DNA from: Alphaproteobacteria bacterium
Lineage (GTDB): Bacteria > Pseudomonadota > Alphaproteobacteria > RF32 > CAG-239
Assembly: GCA_017626035.1 (NCBI GenBank)
Contig: JAGAJR010000012.1
Location: 124,001-188,000, forward strand
Direction: 5' to 3'
DNA: 64,000 nucleotides
Part shown: positions 34,985 through 43,066 of the stretch, piece after piece
Position numbering within the stretch: the stretch's first letter is position 1
Layout: each line of letters begins with the position of its first letter
Notes under the pieces: generated by a model
The model's input: only the letters and a program-made list of their open reading frames with translations
Database searches by the model: none
What the model was told of the DNA's origin: nothing
Translations under genes and position numbers: made by a program

Positions 34985-35493
34985 AAATTATTCCTTAAAA
35001 CAAAAGCATAGAGAGTTATCAACAAAACAGGCTTTTTCTGTGTATAACTGCCCTTTCCCTAATATTTATACAAATTAATCACCGTAATGTAAAATCTAAT
35101 ATACTGACTTACACACAAGTTGAACAACGGATAACAAAAACGGGAATAAAAAAGTTATTAACAAAACCTTGAAATTTTTATTTACGAATTTAAATATATG
35201 AATTTGAAAAAGAATGGCTGAAAGTAAAAAAAGAGTTAACATTTTTATTAACAAACCGTTAACCTTTGGATAACTCTGTTAACACGGCATTTATACACAA
35301 GACTCACAGGAATAAACAAACAACTACTAAAACTTTTAAATATTATTTATGAGGAGTTTGACTGTGCATAAAAAACCTCCAACATTTATTTGACTCAAAA
35401 GATTTTAAATCATATAACAGTCATATGCTAATCAAAGATTAGTCCTACCTTATTAATAAATATTTACTCAAATCTGATTTTCAAGGTTTCCCC
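34985..35493. other. oriC: candidate chromosomal replication origin (oriC)
   Basis: A 509-base AT-rich gap without an ORF between divergent coaE and rho. It contains three exact DnaA boxes of the form TTATNCACA: 35039-35047 (minus), 35291-35299 (plus) and 35363-35371 (minus). One-mismatch boxes lie at 35016, 35066, 35109, 35155, 35245 and 35265. Repeated GTTAAC/TTAACA and A/T-only runs (35165-35210, 35330-35350) could serve for unwinding. parAB and three parS sites lie 6-15 kb away, and base composition changes side here. dnaA itself is not nearby, which is normal in this class. Inference only. Confidence 0.68.
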
Positions 35494-36747
35494 ATGCATT
35501 TAAAAGAATTAAAGCAAAAAAGTCCTACTGAGCTTTTGACTCAGGCTGAAGATTTAGGCATTGAAGACGCTTCTTCAATGCGTAAACAAGATTTAATGTT
35601 CGCTATTTTGAAAAAAGTGGCATCTGAAGACAACATTATTTATGGCGACGGTGTTATTGAAGTTATGCAAGACGGTTTTGGTTTTTTGCGTTCTTCAGCT
35701 TCCAATTATCTGGCCGGCCCTGACGATATTTATGTTTCTCCGGCACAGGTAAAAAAATTCGGTTTAAGAACCGGAGATACGGTTGAAGGAGAAATCCGCG
35801 GTCCAAAAGATAATGAAAGATATTTTGCTTTAACAAAAATCAATAAAATAAATTTTGAAGATCCGGAAAAATCAAAATTAAGAGTCAATTTTGACAACTT
35901 AACCCCGCTTTATCCTACCGAAAAGTTAAATTTTGACATCATCAACGGTGAAAAAGACTACACAACCCGCATTATTGATTTGATTTCACCGCAAGGTAAA
36001 GGTCAGCGTGGTTTGATTGTGGCTCCTCCTCGTACAGGTAAAACCGTTATGCTGCAAAATATTGCTCATGCCATTTCGGCCAATCACCCGGAAGTTTATT
36101 TAATGGTGCTTTTAATTGATGAACGTCCGGAAGAAGTTACGGATATGACCCGTTCCGTTAAGGGAGAAGTTATATCCTCAACCTTTGATGAACCGGCCAG
36201 CCGCCATGTTCAAGTTGCCGAAATGGTGGTTGAAAAAGCCAAGCGGTTGGTTGAAAGCAAAAAAGACGTGGTTATTCTTTTGGATTCCATTACCAGACTG
36301 GGGCGTGCTTATAACACGGTTATTCCTTCATCCGGAAAAGTTTTAACCGGTGGTGTGGATGCTAATGCTTTGCAGCGTCCGAAACGTCTGCTGGGTGCTG
36401 CCCGTAATGTGGAAGAAGGCGGATCTTTGACAATTATTGCTACGGCTTTGATTGATACGGGATCTCGTATGGATGAGGTTATCTTTGAAGAATTCAAAGG
36501 AACAGGCAACTCTGAAATCATTTTGGATAGAAAATTGACTGATAAACGTTTGTTCCCGACTATTGATATTACCCGCTCCGGTACTCGTAAAGAAGAGCTT
36601 TTGGTTGATAAAGCCACCTTGTCTAAAATGTGGGTATTGCGTCGTGTCTTAATGCAGATGGGAATGACTGACGGTATGGAATTCTTGCTTGATAAACTGC
36701 GTTTATCTAAAGATAATCAAGACTTCTTTAATACGATGAACAGTTAA
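35494..36747 (+). CDS. rho: transcription termination factor Rho
   Basis: A hexameric RNA-dependent ATPase that terminates untranslated transcripts. In the 417-aa protein the N-terminal helical domain (1-45) is followed by the cold-shock-like RNA-binding domain (about 50-120; [17 protein letters not shown]), then the RecA-like motor with Walker [11 protein letters not shown] (about 176-185), [10 protein letters not shown], and the Q/R loops near [14 protein letters not shown] lies six bases before the ATG. Its own strong hairpin follows. Confidence 0.97.
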   Translation: MHLKELKQKSPTELLTQAEDLGIEDASSMRKQDLMFAILKKVASEDNIIYGDGVIEVMQDGFGFLRSSASNYLAGPDDIYVSPAQVKKFGLRTGDTVEGEIRGPKDNERYFALTKINKINFEDPEKSKLRVNFDNLTPLYPTEKLNFDIINGEKDYTTRIIDLISPQGKGQRGLIVAPPRTGKTVMLQNIAHAISANHPEVYLMVLLIDERPEEVTDMTRSVKGEVISSTFDEPASRHVQVAEMVVEKAKRLVESKKDVVILLDSITRLGRAYNTVIPSSGKVLTGGVDANALQRPKRLLGAARNVEEGGSLTIIATALIDTGSRMDEVIFEEFKGTGNSEIILDRKLTDKRLFPTIDITRSGTRKEELLVDKATLSKMWVLRRVLMQMGMTDGMEFLLDKLRLSKDNQDFFNTMNS

Positions 36748-36768
36748 TTGTTCATACACTTTCAAAAA

Positions 36769-36809
36769 AATGTCAGTAATTTTACAAATAAATTATTGAC
36801 ATTTTTTTT
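36769..36809 (+). terminator. terminator of rho
   Basis: A 14-bp stem, AATGTCAGTAATTT (36769-36782) with AAATTATTGACATT (36790-36803) and one G-U pair, runs into eight Ts, 22 bases after the rho stop. Confidence 0.9.
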
Positions 36810-36854
36810 GAAAAATAAAATAATCTTCTTCAGATTTTTTATAAAAAGGCACAA

Positions 36855-36977
36855 ATGAGAAAATTTGGTAACATATATCAAACTTCAGAAATGTTAAATG
36901 ACAAGCATTTAACATCATTTGTTGCTGTTTCCTTATCTTTTTTGCTTATTAACATTTTGCTCATTATGAGCCTCTAG
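36855..36977 (+). CDS. 40-aa ORF with a membrane helix, leader of the amidoligase locus
   Basis: ATG 36855 has AAAAGG six bases upstream. The peptide starts MRKFGNIYQTSEM and ends in a hydrophobic segment of about 21 residues (FVAVSLSFLLINILLIMSL). Its TAG stop lies inside the left arm of the hairpin 36971-37014. It could be a real small membrane protein or a translated leader; only coding-signature analysis in relatives could separate these. Confidence 0.5.
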   Translation: MRKFGNIYQTSEMLNDKHLTSFVAVSLSFLLINILLIMSL

Positions 36978-37014
36978 GCGTTTTCGTTCTAAATCAGCTT
37001 TGGACGCTTAGAGG
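36971..37014 (+). promoter_or_regulatory. hairpin spanning the stop of the 40-aa ORF
   Basis: CCTCTAGGCG (36971-36980) pairs with CGCTTAGAGG (37005-37014), with one G-U pair and a 24-base loop. Only a weak T run follows, so it may be a regulatory structure or a leaky terminator. Confidence 0.5.
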
Positions 37015-37064
37015 GTATTTTCAACAAACTGAGAATATTAACAAATTTCATAATGAGGAAAATA

Positions 37065-37148
37065 ATGAGTAATAATAATCAAAAATCTTTTAATTTTACC
37101 ACCTGCGGACAATTTTCAAAAACATTGATTCTGCTTACCAACCCTTGA
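37065..37148 (+). CDS. 27-aa ORF, possible leader or precursor peptide
   Basis: ATG 37065 follows a well-placed GAGGA. The peptide is Asn/Gln-rich at first (MSNNNQKSFNF), then TTCGQFSKTLILLTNP with a single Cys. The stop codon lies in the left arm of the terminator at 37142-37187, the arrangement of a transcription-attenuation leader. Being directly upstream of an amidoligase, a ribosomally made substrate peptide is an alternative. Reality of the gene is unproven. Confidence 0.5.
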   Translation: MSNNNQKSFNFTTCGQFSKTLILLTNP

Positions 37149-37187
37149 TTATTTTCGTAATTGGGTAATCAAGGGGGTTATTTTTTT
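37142..37187 (+). terminator. terminator or attenuator upstream of the amidoligase
   Basis: CCCTTGATTA (37142-37151) pairs perfectly with TAATCAAGGG (37166-37175), followed by GGTTA and seven Ts. It ends about 50 bases before the amidoligase ATG, so it either closes a small-ORF transcript or controls read-through. Confidence 0.75.
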
Positions 37188-37238
37188 GAAAATTACAAAA
37201 AACAATAATCACATTTTTCAAAAATTATAGAGGATACA

Positions 37239-38945
37239 ATGTTTCAACAAAATACAATATTTGATACGGTTTCAGAAGTAAAAGACACATTTGACGGTTA
37301 TTTTGAAATGACCGGAAGTAAGAATTTTAAGCAATTTTATTTTGATTGGCATATAGATGCCATGAGCCAGCCTTTTGCCGAATTAACAACCTATTTCTGT
37401 GAAAACTATAAAGAAGAAGCTCCTGAAAAATTCTCTGAATTTGTCAAAGAATTTAAAGAGCGAGTTTCAACTTATAATGCGGACGATCCGACAAACAGTT
37501 CTCTTAAATGCAAAGATTTTGCCGTAACCAAAGACGGTAAACTGTCAAAAATCATTGATGAAATAGAGAGTTTCAGCTTTCAATATCGTCAGTTTATTTA
37601 TTCTTTTGCCAGTAAAAAAGACCATGACAATGAATTTTGCAATTGGCCGATAAAAACAAATATGCCATATAGTCATCAACACGGATTAAATACGGCTTGC
37701 GGTATTTTGGATTATCTGGATAAGAATTTTTATTCTGTTCAAAATGCAGAAGACAAGGAAGATAAAACCAGATTTTTGACAGATGCTTATTTAAGAAAAA
37801 ACGTTGTCAAAGATTATAAATATAATCAAAATTATACTTATGCCAAAAGATGTGATTTTGTTCAAAAAGTATGTGATTTAAGAGAAAAATTAAGCCGGGA
37901 ATATCAACAAAATCAAAATAATGATAGCTTTGATTTTGTAAATATGTTCCAAAAGGAAACAAAATCGGGGGCTACCTTCGGACAATATACGCCGAATGGA
38001 TTTGAATTGGAATTTTATGTTCCTGAAAATATGGGCAATTATAGTGTGTTGATAGACTATTTAAAAAGTAAAAACGGCTGGAAAAACATCTATACCAGCA
38101 ATAAAAACGCAGATGTGTATAATGACGGAGATTCTGCCGGTGTGATAATGAGAGATGAAAGTTTAACTCCTTATAACCAGTTGGCACCTGTTGAATATGC
38201 TTCCAAAATAATGCGGTCAAAAGCCGATGAGCAAAGCTGTTTGAAACTTTTTGATTCTTTTGATAAAGGATTTGTAAATGTCCATTGTTCTCTGCATCAG
38301 CACGTTTCTGCAGCCGGATTGGATTTTAACGGCTATAAAAGACTGGTAAAAAGAATGATGCAGCATGAAAAATATATCGTTGATAATTTTGCCGCACCGG
38401 AACGTCGGGACGGAAGATTATTATATGCCACTTACATAAGCCATAATTTAAGCACAAATTCCCAAAGGGATTATCCTTTGCTTTGTGTTATGGTTGATAT
38501 GTGTGATAATAAAGACGAGCTGATTGATATGAGTTGTTTCGGGCATAAATACAAAACGCTGAATATTGTTCCGAAACATACGGTGGAGTTTCGTTTTATG
38601 AATGCTCACTTCAATAAGGAATTTGTTTCTGCCTTTTTGCAGTTTAACCGGGATATGGTTAACAGTGCCGTCAATAATGAAGGGACGCATATCAATCGTC
38701 CTTTAGCGAATAAATACAGTTGGACAAGAAATCGGGCGACAGATAATAAAACAGTTTATAAACCGCTGTTTTACTACTACGAACATAATTATGACGAGTA
38801 TCGTCCGCAAAAAACAGTTTCCAAAAAGACGATAGACGGTGAGCAAAGATATGCCCAATCTGTTGTTCAGGCTTTGACACAAACCGGAAAACTGCCTTAT
38901 GTTAATCCTGTGATGATGAAAAGGATGAAGGGCCATGCAAAATAA
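37239..38945 (+). CDS. putative amidoligase (glutamine-synthetase fold, PF12224-like)
   Basis: Amidoligases join amino groups to carboxylates using ATP, in peptide tagging or small-molecule synthesis. In this 568-aa protein the first 240 residues are of unknown type, largely helical and Lys/Glu/Tyr-rich. The core shows the expected order: GFELEF with Glu256/Glu258, a GVIMRDESL strand, VHCSLHQHVS with His353/His355, and TVEFRFMNAHFN with Glu450/Arg452. These match the metal/nucleotide-binding pattern of the family as I know it. AGAGG precedes the ATG. It overlaps the FGase-like gene by 11 bases. No signal peptide. Substrates unknown. Confidence 0.72.
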   Translation: MFQQNTIFDTVSEVKDTFDGYFEMTGSKNFKQFYFDWHIDAMSQPFAELTTYFCENYKEEAPEKFSEFVKEFKERVSTYNADDPTNSSLKCKDFAVTKDGKLSKIIDEIESFSFQYRQFIYSFASKKDHDNEFCNWPIKTNMPYSHQHGLNTACGILDYLDKNFYSVQNAEDKEDKTRFLTDAYLRKNVVKDYKYNQNYTYAKRCDFVQKVCDLREKLSREYQQNQNNDSFDFVNMFQKETKSGATFGQYTPNGFELEFYVPENMGNYSVLIDYLKSKNGWKNIYTSNKNADVYNDGDSAGVIMRDESLTPYNQLAPVEYASKIMRSKADEQSCLKLFDSFDKGFVNVHCSLHQHVSAAGLDFNGYKRLVKRMMQHEKYIVDNFAAPERRDGRLLYATYISHNLSTNSQRDYPLLCVMVDMCDNKDELIDMSCFGHKYKTLNIVPKHTVEFRFMNAHFNKEFVSAFLQFNRDMVNSAVNNEGTHINRPLANKYSWTRNRATDNKTVYKPLFYYYEHNYDEYRPQKTVSKKTIDGEQRYAQSVVQALTQTGKLPYVNPVMMKRMKGHAK

Positions 38946-39663
38946 TAATTTTAAAATAATAAATAAGGATTCCAAGCAATCTCTGATTCTCACTTGTGAG
39001 CACGCATCTGAGAAAATACCTGAGGAATACAATAATTTGGGATTAGAAAAAAAATATTATGACACGCACATCGCCCGGGATAAAGGTTGCGGAAAATTAA
39101 CGGAGCTTTTAGCGGAAAAACTGGGCGTTACGGCATTTATAGGCGAATATTCCAGATTGTTGGTAGATTTGAATCGCCGTGAAAATGAAGAAGAATTGAT
39201 TGTAAAAGAAAGCGATAAAATCACGATTCCCGGAAATGCGGATATTTCGCCGGAAGAAAAGGAAAAAAGGCTGTCTGTTTATTATCGTCCGTATCATCAG
39301 GCAATTGAGAATAAAATTACCGAATTAAAAAAGGCGGGAATAACGCCGCGGGTTTTTTCCGTCCACGGGTTTACACCGCAGCTGCAAGGCGGAAGTTATC
39401 GTCCTTGGAATGCCGGAATACTTTATTTGGAAGAAAATCCTCTTGTAAATAAAGTAAATCAACGAATTTCAGAATTTAAAAATTTGGTTGTCGGGCAAAA
39501 CGTCCCTTATGATTTACGGCGTTATAAAACCGGAGCATCCGTCGTTCACGGAGCTGAAAACAACCTGGAAAACTGCCTGATTGAAATTCGTGATGACGAG
39601 TTTGACAACCTGGAAAAAGGCGTTGCCAAATGGTGTGATATTCTGGCTTATGCTTTAGCCTGA
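38935..39663 (+). CDS. N-formylglutamate amidohydrolase-like (FGase family) protein
   Basis: A 242-aa FGase-fold enzyme: LILTCEHASEKIP (about 16-28), HIARDKGCG (about 48-56), FSRLLVDLNR-type strand (YSRLLVDLNRRENEE), VFSVHGFTP (about 141-149) and IEIRDDEF near the C-terminus. Family members hydrolyse amide bonds of N-acylated acidic amino acids. It is translated with the amidoligase, so one may build and the other may break or edit an amide bond (inference). Its 3' end overlaps the convergent HAD gene by 16 bases. Confidence 0.88.
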   Translation: MQNNNFKIINKDSKQSLILTCEHASEKIPEEYNNLGLEKKYYDTHIARDKGCGKLTELLAEKLGVTAFIGEYSRLLVDLNRRENEEELIVKESDKITIPGNADISPEEKEKRLSVYYRPYHQAIENKITELKKAGITPRVFSVHGFTPQLQGGSYRPWNAGILYLEENPLVNKVNQRISEFKNLVVGQNVPYDLRRYKTGASVVHGAENNLENCLIEIRDDEFDNLEKGVAKWCDILAYALA

Positions 39664-40340
39664 GAAAGTTTCTTTTCCAAAAAAACTTTTAATTCATCCA
39701 TATTGTAGAAAATGTCCTTAATACCCAGGTTCTCCACTTGTTTTTTATAAGCGGAAGAGTGGTATATTTCACTGCCGAGAAAAGCGGCAACGGGGATTTT
39801 AGCCCGAATAGCCGCCGTCATTCCGGCAATTGAATCTTCCACAACCAAACAATTTTCCGGTTTTTCCTTCATTTTTTCTGCAGCAAGCAGGAATAAATCT
39901 GGTTCGGGTTTTCCGTGTTCCACCATATCTGCGGTAAAAATGTTTTGTTTACTAAAAAATTTTTCAAAGTTTACGGCTTTTATTTTATCAATCGTTTTTT
40001 CATATAATCCGCCGGTTGCGATACATTGCTTTATGGAAAGGGTTTTGAAAATATTTTCAACGCCGGGTGTGGCCTTCATCTCTTTGGCCATGGAAATGTA
40101 ATCGAGTTTAAGAGATTCTTCTTCAAAGTCATCTTTAAGAATAATGCCCATATTTTGTAAAACGATTCTTTTGGTCTTATCACTCATTCCGCCGAGATGT
40201 TTGTTAACCGTTTCAAAATCCCAATTCAGCCCGTAATCCCGATTTAAAATTTCCATTCTGTTTTTCAGCCAAAGTTTTTCACTGTCGGCAATAACACCGT
40301 CAAAATCCCATATTATAAGTTTTAATAAATTTTCTTTCAT
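39648..40340 (-). CDS. HAD-superfamily hydrolase (beta-phosphoglucomutase-like)
   Basis: A 230-aa HAD phosphatase or mutase. Motif I is IWDFDGVIADSEKLW (nucleophile Asp in DFDG), motif II the Thr/Ser region CIATGG, motif III the Lys in HGKPEPDLFLLAA and motif IV VVEDSIAGM. An alpha-helical cap (about 20-85) places it with the PGMB/YcjU-like group; the sugar phosphate is unknown. ATG 40340 is chosen because the remaining upstream frame is hydrophobic and has no ribosome site. Confidence 0.9.
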   Translation of the reverse strand: MKENLLKLIIWDFDGVIADSEKLWLKNRMEILNRDYGLNWDFETVNKHLGGMSDKTKRIVLQNMGIILKDDFEEESLKLDYISMAKEMKATPGVENIFKTLSIKQCIATGGLYEKTIDKIKAVNFEKFFSKQNIFTADMVEHGKPEPDLFLLAAEKMKEKPENCLVVEDSIAGMTAAIRAKIPVAAFLGSEIYHSSAYKKQVENLGIKDIFYNMDELKVFLEKKLSQAKA

Positions 40341-40442
40341 TTTTACAACCTTTGATTTAAAAATAATGAGTCCGAAAAACAGCCGCACAGAGAATTTTTG
40401 AGACATTTATGAAGAAACATCCGTCGCCGTAGCAAAAACCTC

Positions 40443-41027
40443 TCAGAGAGTCTGAAAAACGTCTTTATAGACATATATGTTTTTTACAAACAAAAAACGG
40501 TTGGTTTCTATTTTCTCAGATAATTTGATATTCGGAATTTCAAAACTGTTGGAAAAAACGATTAAATCTTTTTTAGCGTCTTCTTTTACTTTTTTGCCGA
40601 AACGTTCCATTAGCGGCTGCATCAGAAAACAAACAATAATATCGGCTTCTTTAAAAGAGCATTTGAACATATCGTTGTGAATAACGGTAAGGTTCTTTAA
40701 TTTTCTTCCTTTTAGCTTTGTGATTAAATAAGGAATATATCCCCATTCAATACCGATAAAATTATGTTGAGGAAATTTTTTTGCCAAAGAAATAAGCAAG
40801 GTTCCTGTTCCGCATCCCGGATCAAGAATAGTTTTTGTTTCTGTCGTATTGGCCAATATTTCGCCGACCCTTTGCGTAATAAACTTTTTTTCTTGTCCGA
40901 AACTCGGAACATATGGCGGACATTCTCTGTATTCTTTGATGAAAAGGAGTTTAATCATAACCCAAATCATAAACAAAGAAAAAAGCATATTAAAAATATT
41001 GAGAAAATAGTATAGAAAATTGGTCAT
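40443..41027 (-). CDS. membrane-anchored class I SAM methyltransferase-like protein
   Basis: In 194 aa, an N-terminal transmembrane helix (about 5-30) is followed by a Rossmann methyltransferase core with the SAM-binding loop ILDPGCGTGTLLISLA (about 68-83) and acidic loop IGIEWG. The start at 41027 (MTNFLYYF) has GAAAG upstream. The substrate is unknown; proteins of this shape may act on membrane lipids or quinones. It stands divergent from mnmE. Confidence 0.82.
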   Translation of the reverse strand: MTNFLYYFLNIFNMLFSLFMIWVMIKLLFIKEYRECPPYVPSFGQEKKFITQRVGEILANTTETKTILDPGCGTGTLLISLAKKFPQHNFIGIEWGYIPYLITKLKGRKLKNLTVIHNDMFKCSFKEADIIVCFLMQPLMERFGKKVKEDAKKDLIVFSNSFEIPNIKLSEKIETNRFLFVKNIYVYKDVFQTL

Positions 41028-41089
41028 GATAAAACTTTCATTAAATAATTTTATAATACAATAAAACATATTGAATTAAAGGAAAGTAA

Positions 41090-42433
41090 ATGGACGACAA
41101 AACAATTTATGCACTTTCTACGGTTTACGGTAAATCAGGCGTAGCCGTTATTCGTATTTCCGGGCAGAAAGCTTTGGATGCCGTAAAAAGAATGACCACG
41201 ATTGATACGGCAAAAATAAAACCCAGATATGCCTATTTTACGGATATAAAAGATATTGTTACACGTGAAACATTGGATAAATGCCTGTTGATTTATTTTA
41301 AATCGCCGAATTCATTTACCGGGGAAGATATTGTGGAAATTCAAACACACGGCTCTAAAGCTGTTGTGTCCGGCGTATTGGACAATTTAAGCCGGCTGGA
41401 TGATTTTCGAATGGCAGAACCGGGGGAATATTCTAAACGGGCTTTTTATAACGGAAAAATGGATTTGACCGAAGCCGAAGGATTGGCCGACTTAATTGAT
41501 TCCGAAACATCGGAACAAAGAAAATACGCTTTAAGGCAAATGGAGGGAAACTTAAAAAATCTCTATGAAACTTGGCGGGAAGAATTGATAAAAGTTTTGG
41601 CTTATCTGGAAGCTTATATTGATTTTCCTGATGAAGATATTCCTGAAGACACTGTATTTAAACTTGAAAACACTGTATTTAAACTTGCGGAGGCCATAAA
41701 AGAACATTTGCAGGGAGATAAAATAGGAGAACGCCTGAGAGAAGGCTTCCGGGTTGTTATTGTCGGCCCTCCGAATGCCGGAAAATCCAGTTTATTAAAT
41801 GCTATTGTTAAAAGAGAGGCTGCCATTGTTTCCGATATTGCCGGAACAACCCGCGATGCAATAGACATTCATTTGGATATTAAAGGTTATCCGGTAATGT
41901 TTACCGATACGGCTGGTTTAAGGGAAACGGAAGAAGAAATTGAACAACTGGGTATAAAATTGGCTTACAGTAAAATACAAGATGCCGATTTGGTGTTATG
42001 TTTGTTTGACGCTTCAAAAGACTCTGTTCAAATCTTTGATAAAATTAAAAAATCATTTAAAAACAAAATACTGTTTATCGCGAATAAATGTGATAATTTA
42101 ACTTTTGAACAGTGTTCTGATTTGGAAAAACAAAATTGTGTAGCTATTTCTGCCAAACAGCGTCAAGGAATAGAGGCTCTGCTGGATAAGATTCACTCTT
42201 ATATAGAAGAACAGTTTACTTCTAATTCCAATTTATTAATTACCCGCACCCGTTATCGGGAGGCTCTTAAAGAAACTTTGGAAAATCTGGAGATGTTTAA
42301 TCTCAAAAAAGAAATAGAGCTTTCTGCTGAAGATATTCGTCTTGCTGCCCGGGGTTTGGGAAAAATTACCGGAAGAATAGAGGTAGATGATATTCTGGAT
42401 AAAATTTTTGGAAGTTTTTGTATTGGTAAATAG
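41090..42433 (+). CDS. mnmE: tRNA modification GTPase MnmE
   Basis: With MnmG it makes the (carboxymethyl)aminomethyl group at U34 of several tRNAs. The 447-aa protein has the N-terminal folate-binding domain (1-115), helical domain with an inserted G domain (Walker A GPPNAGKSSLL about 225-235, DTAG, NKCD) and the C-terminal CIGK, whose Cys is catalytic. A parS site lies at 41257-41272 inside the gene, and a 21-base in-frame tandem duplication (TVFKLEN/TVFKLAE) at 41649-41690. AAAGGA precedes the ATG. Confidence 0.97.
   Translation: MDDKTIYALSTVYGKSGVAVIRISGQKALDAVKRMTTIDTAKIKPRYAYFTDIKDIVTRETLDKCLLIYFKSPNSFTGEDIVEIQTHGSKAVVSGVLDNLSRLDDFRMAEPGEYSKRAFYNGKMDLTEAEGLADLIDSETSEQRKYALRQMEGNLKNLYETWREELIKVLAYLEAYIDFPDEDIPEDTVFKLENTVFKLAEAIKEHLQGDKIGERLREGFRVVIVGPPNAGKSSLLNAIVKREAAIVSDIAGTTRDAIDIHLDIKGYPVMFTDTAGLRETEEEIEQLGIKLAYSKIQDADLVLCLFDASKDSVQIFDKIKKSFKNKILFIANKCDNLTFEQCSDLEKQNCVAISAKQRQGIEALLDKIHSYIEEQFTSNSNLLITRTRYREALKETLENLEMFNLKKEIELSAEDIRLAARGLGKITGRIEVDDILDKIFGSFCIGK
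41257..41272 (+). promoter_or_regulatory. parS: parS site 1 (inside mnmE)
   Basis: TGTTACACGTGAAACA matches the consensus TGTTNCACGTGAAACA at every position. Within mnmE it encodes part of DIVTRETL. Confidence 0.88.
41649..41683 (+). repeat. 14-bp origin-domain motif, copies 1 and 2 (tandem)
   Basis: ACACTGTATTTAAA at 41649-41662 and again at 41670-41683, in a 21-bp direct duplication inside mnmE (frame Thr-Val-Phe-Lys). About 390 bases after parS site 1. Confidence 0.8.
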
Positions 42434-42461
42434 TTGACAGATACGTTTTTCTGAATAAAAT
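42434..42461 (+). promoter_or_regulatory. promoter of the 137-aa orphan gene
   Basis: A perfect -35 TTGACA (42434-42439), a 16-base spacer and TAAAAT (42456-42461). It starts immediately after the mnmE TAG, giving the next gene its own transcript. Confidence 0.6.
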
Positions 42462-42507
42462 GCCTCAGACTTTTTTGATTATTCTAAACTAATATATTTT
42501 TGTGCTT

Positions 42508-42921
42508 ATGAACAATGGATGCAATCACGTCAGGTTTTACAACCGGGAAATGATACGCCATCTTGTCGGAGAAAATTTACAACCTCCCGAAAATTGGCGT
42601 CCGGCTGTTAAAACTGTTTGTGATTTCAAAGAATGTTCCTTGTCTCAGATTTCTGAGATATTGGATAATCTGGACAAACTGGATAAAGTGCCGGATAACT
42701 TGGAAACAAGGATAACTGAAGAAAATATCCGCAGAGGTTATACAATCATTTTATTTGATGTTTCATGCTTCATCAAATTTAAGGATATTGTTTCTGAAGA
42801 AGTGGTAACGGCCATACGGTTTTTGCTTTCACTCTATTATTTCAATCCTTCTTTGATTGATGATGATACGATCAAAATCTTTTTAAGAACGATTCGGGAT
42901 AGAGATTTGAAACTGGATTAA
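42508..42921 (+). CDS. unknown 137-aa protein
   Basis: No family recognised. The soluble protein has a Leu/Asp-rich middle (SQISEILDNLDKLDKVPDNL, about 49-68) and a helical C-terminal half (EEVVTAIRFLLSLYYFNPSL, about 97-116), ending in charged residues. There is no Shine-Dalgarno before ATG 42508, although a strong promoter lies close upstream; an in-frame GTG at 42502 is the other possible start. It sits between mnmE and mnmG and is followed by a hairpin, so it is a single-gene unit. Confidence 0.7.
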   Translation: MNNGCNHVRFYNREMIRHLVGENLQPPENWRPAVKTVCDFKECSLSQISEILDNLDKLDKVPDNLETRITEENIRRGYTIILFDVSCFIKFKDIVSEEVVTAIRFLLSLYYFNPSLIDDDTIKIFLRTIRDRDLKLD

Positions 42922-42935
42922 ACAAGTATTCACTT

Positions 42936-42968
42936 AATACCGCTGAGTTTATAAACTTAGCGGTATTT
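42936..42968 (+). terminator. terminator after the 137-aa gene
   Basis: AATACCGCTGAGTTT (from 42936) pairs with AAACTTAGCGGTATT (to about 42967), interrupted by one G-U pair, and leads into TTTCGCTTT. Its T run is short. Confidence 0.75.
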
Positions 42969-43066
42969 CGCTTTAAATAGAGATTGATTTTATAAAATTT
43001 TGACGGTTTCTTAATTTTTTTTTGTTAAGTTAAACTGAAAAATTTTCTATGTAAGGCACAATAATA

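Noticed and set aside
36748-37238. Gap after rho as a second replication origin
   Set aside because: No exact DnaA box noticed; it is explained by the rho terminator, two small ORFs and hairpins.
40381-41069. N-terminal extension of the methyltransferase to 41069
   Set aside because: The start at 41027 has a ribosome site and gives a sensible N-in membrane helix; the extension adds a second hydrophobic leader without one.
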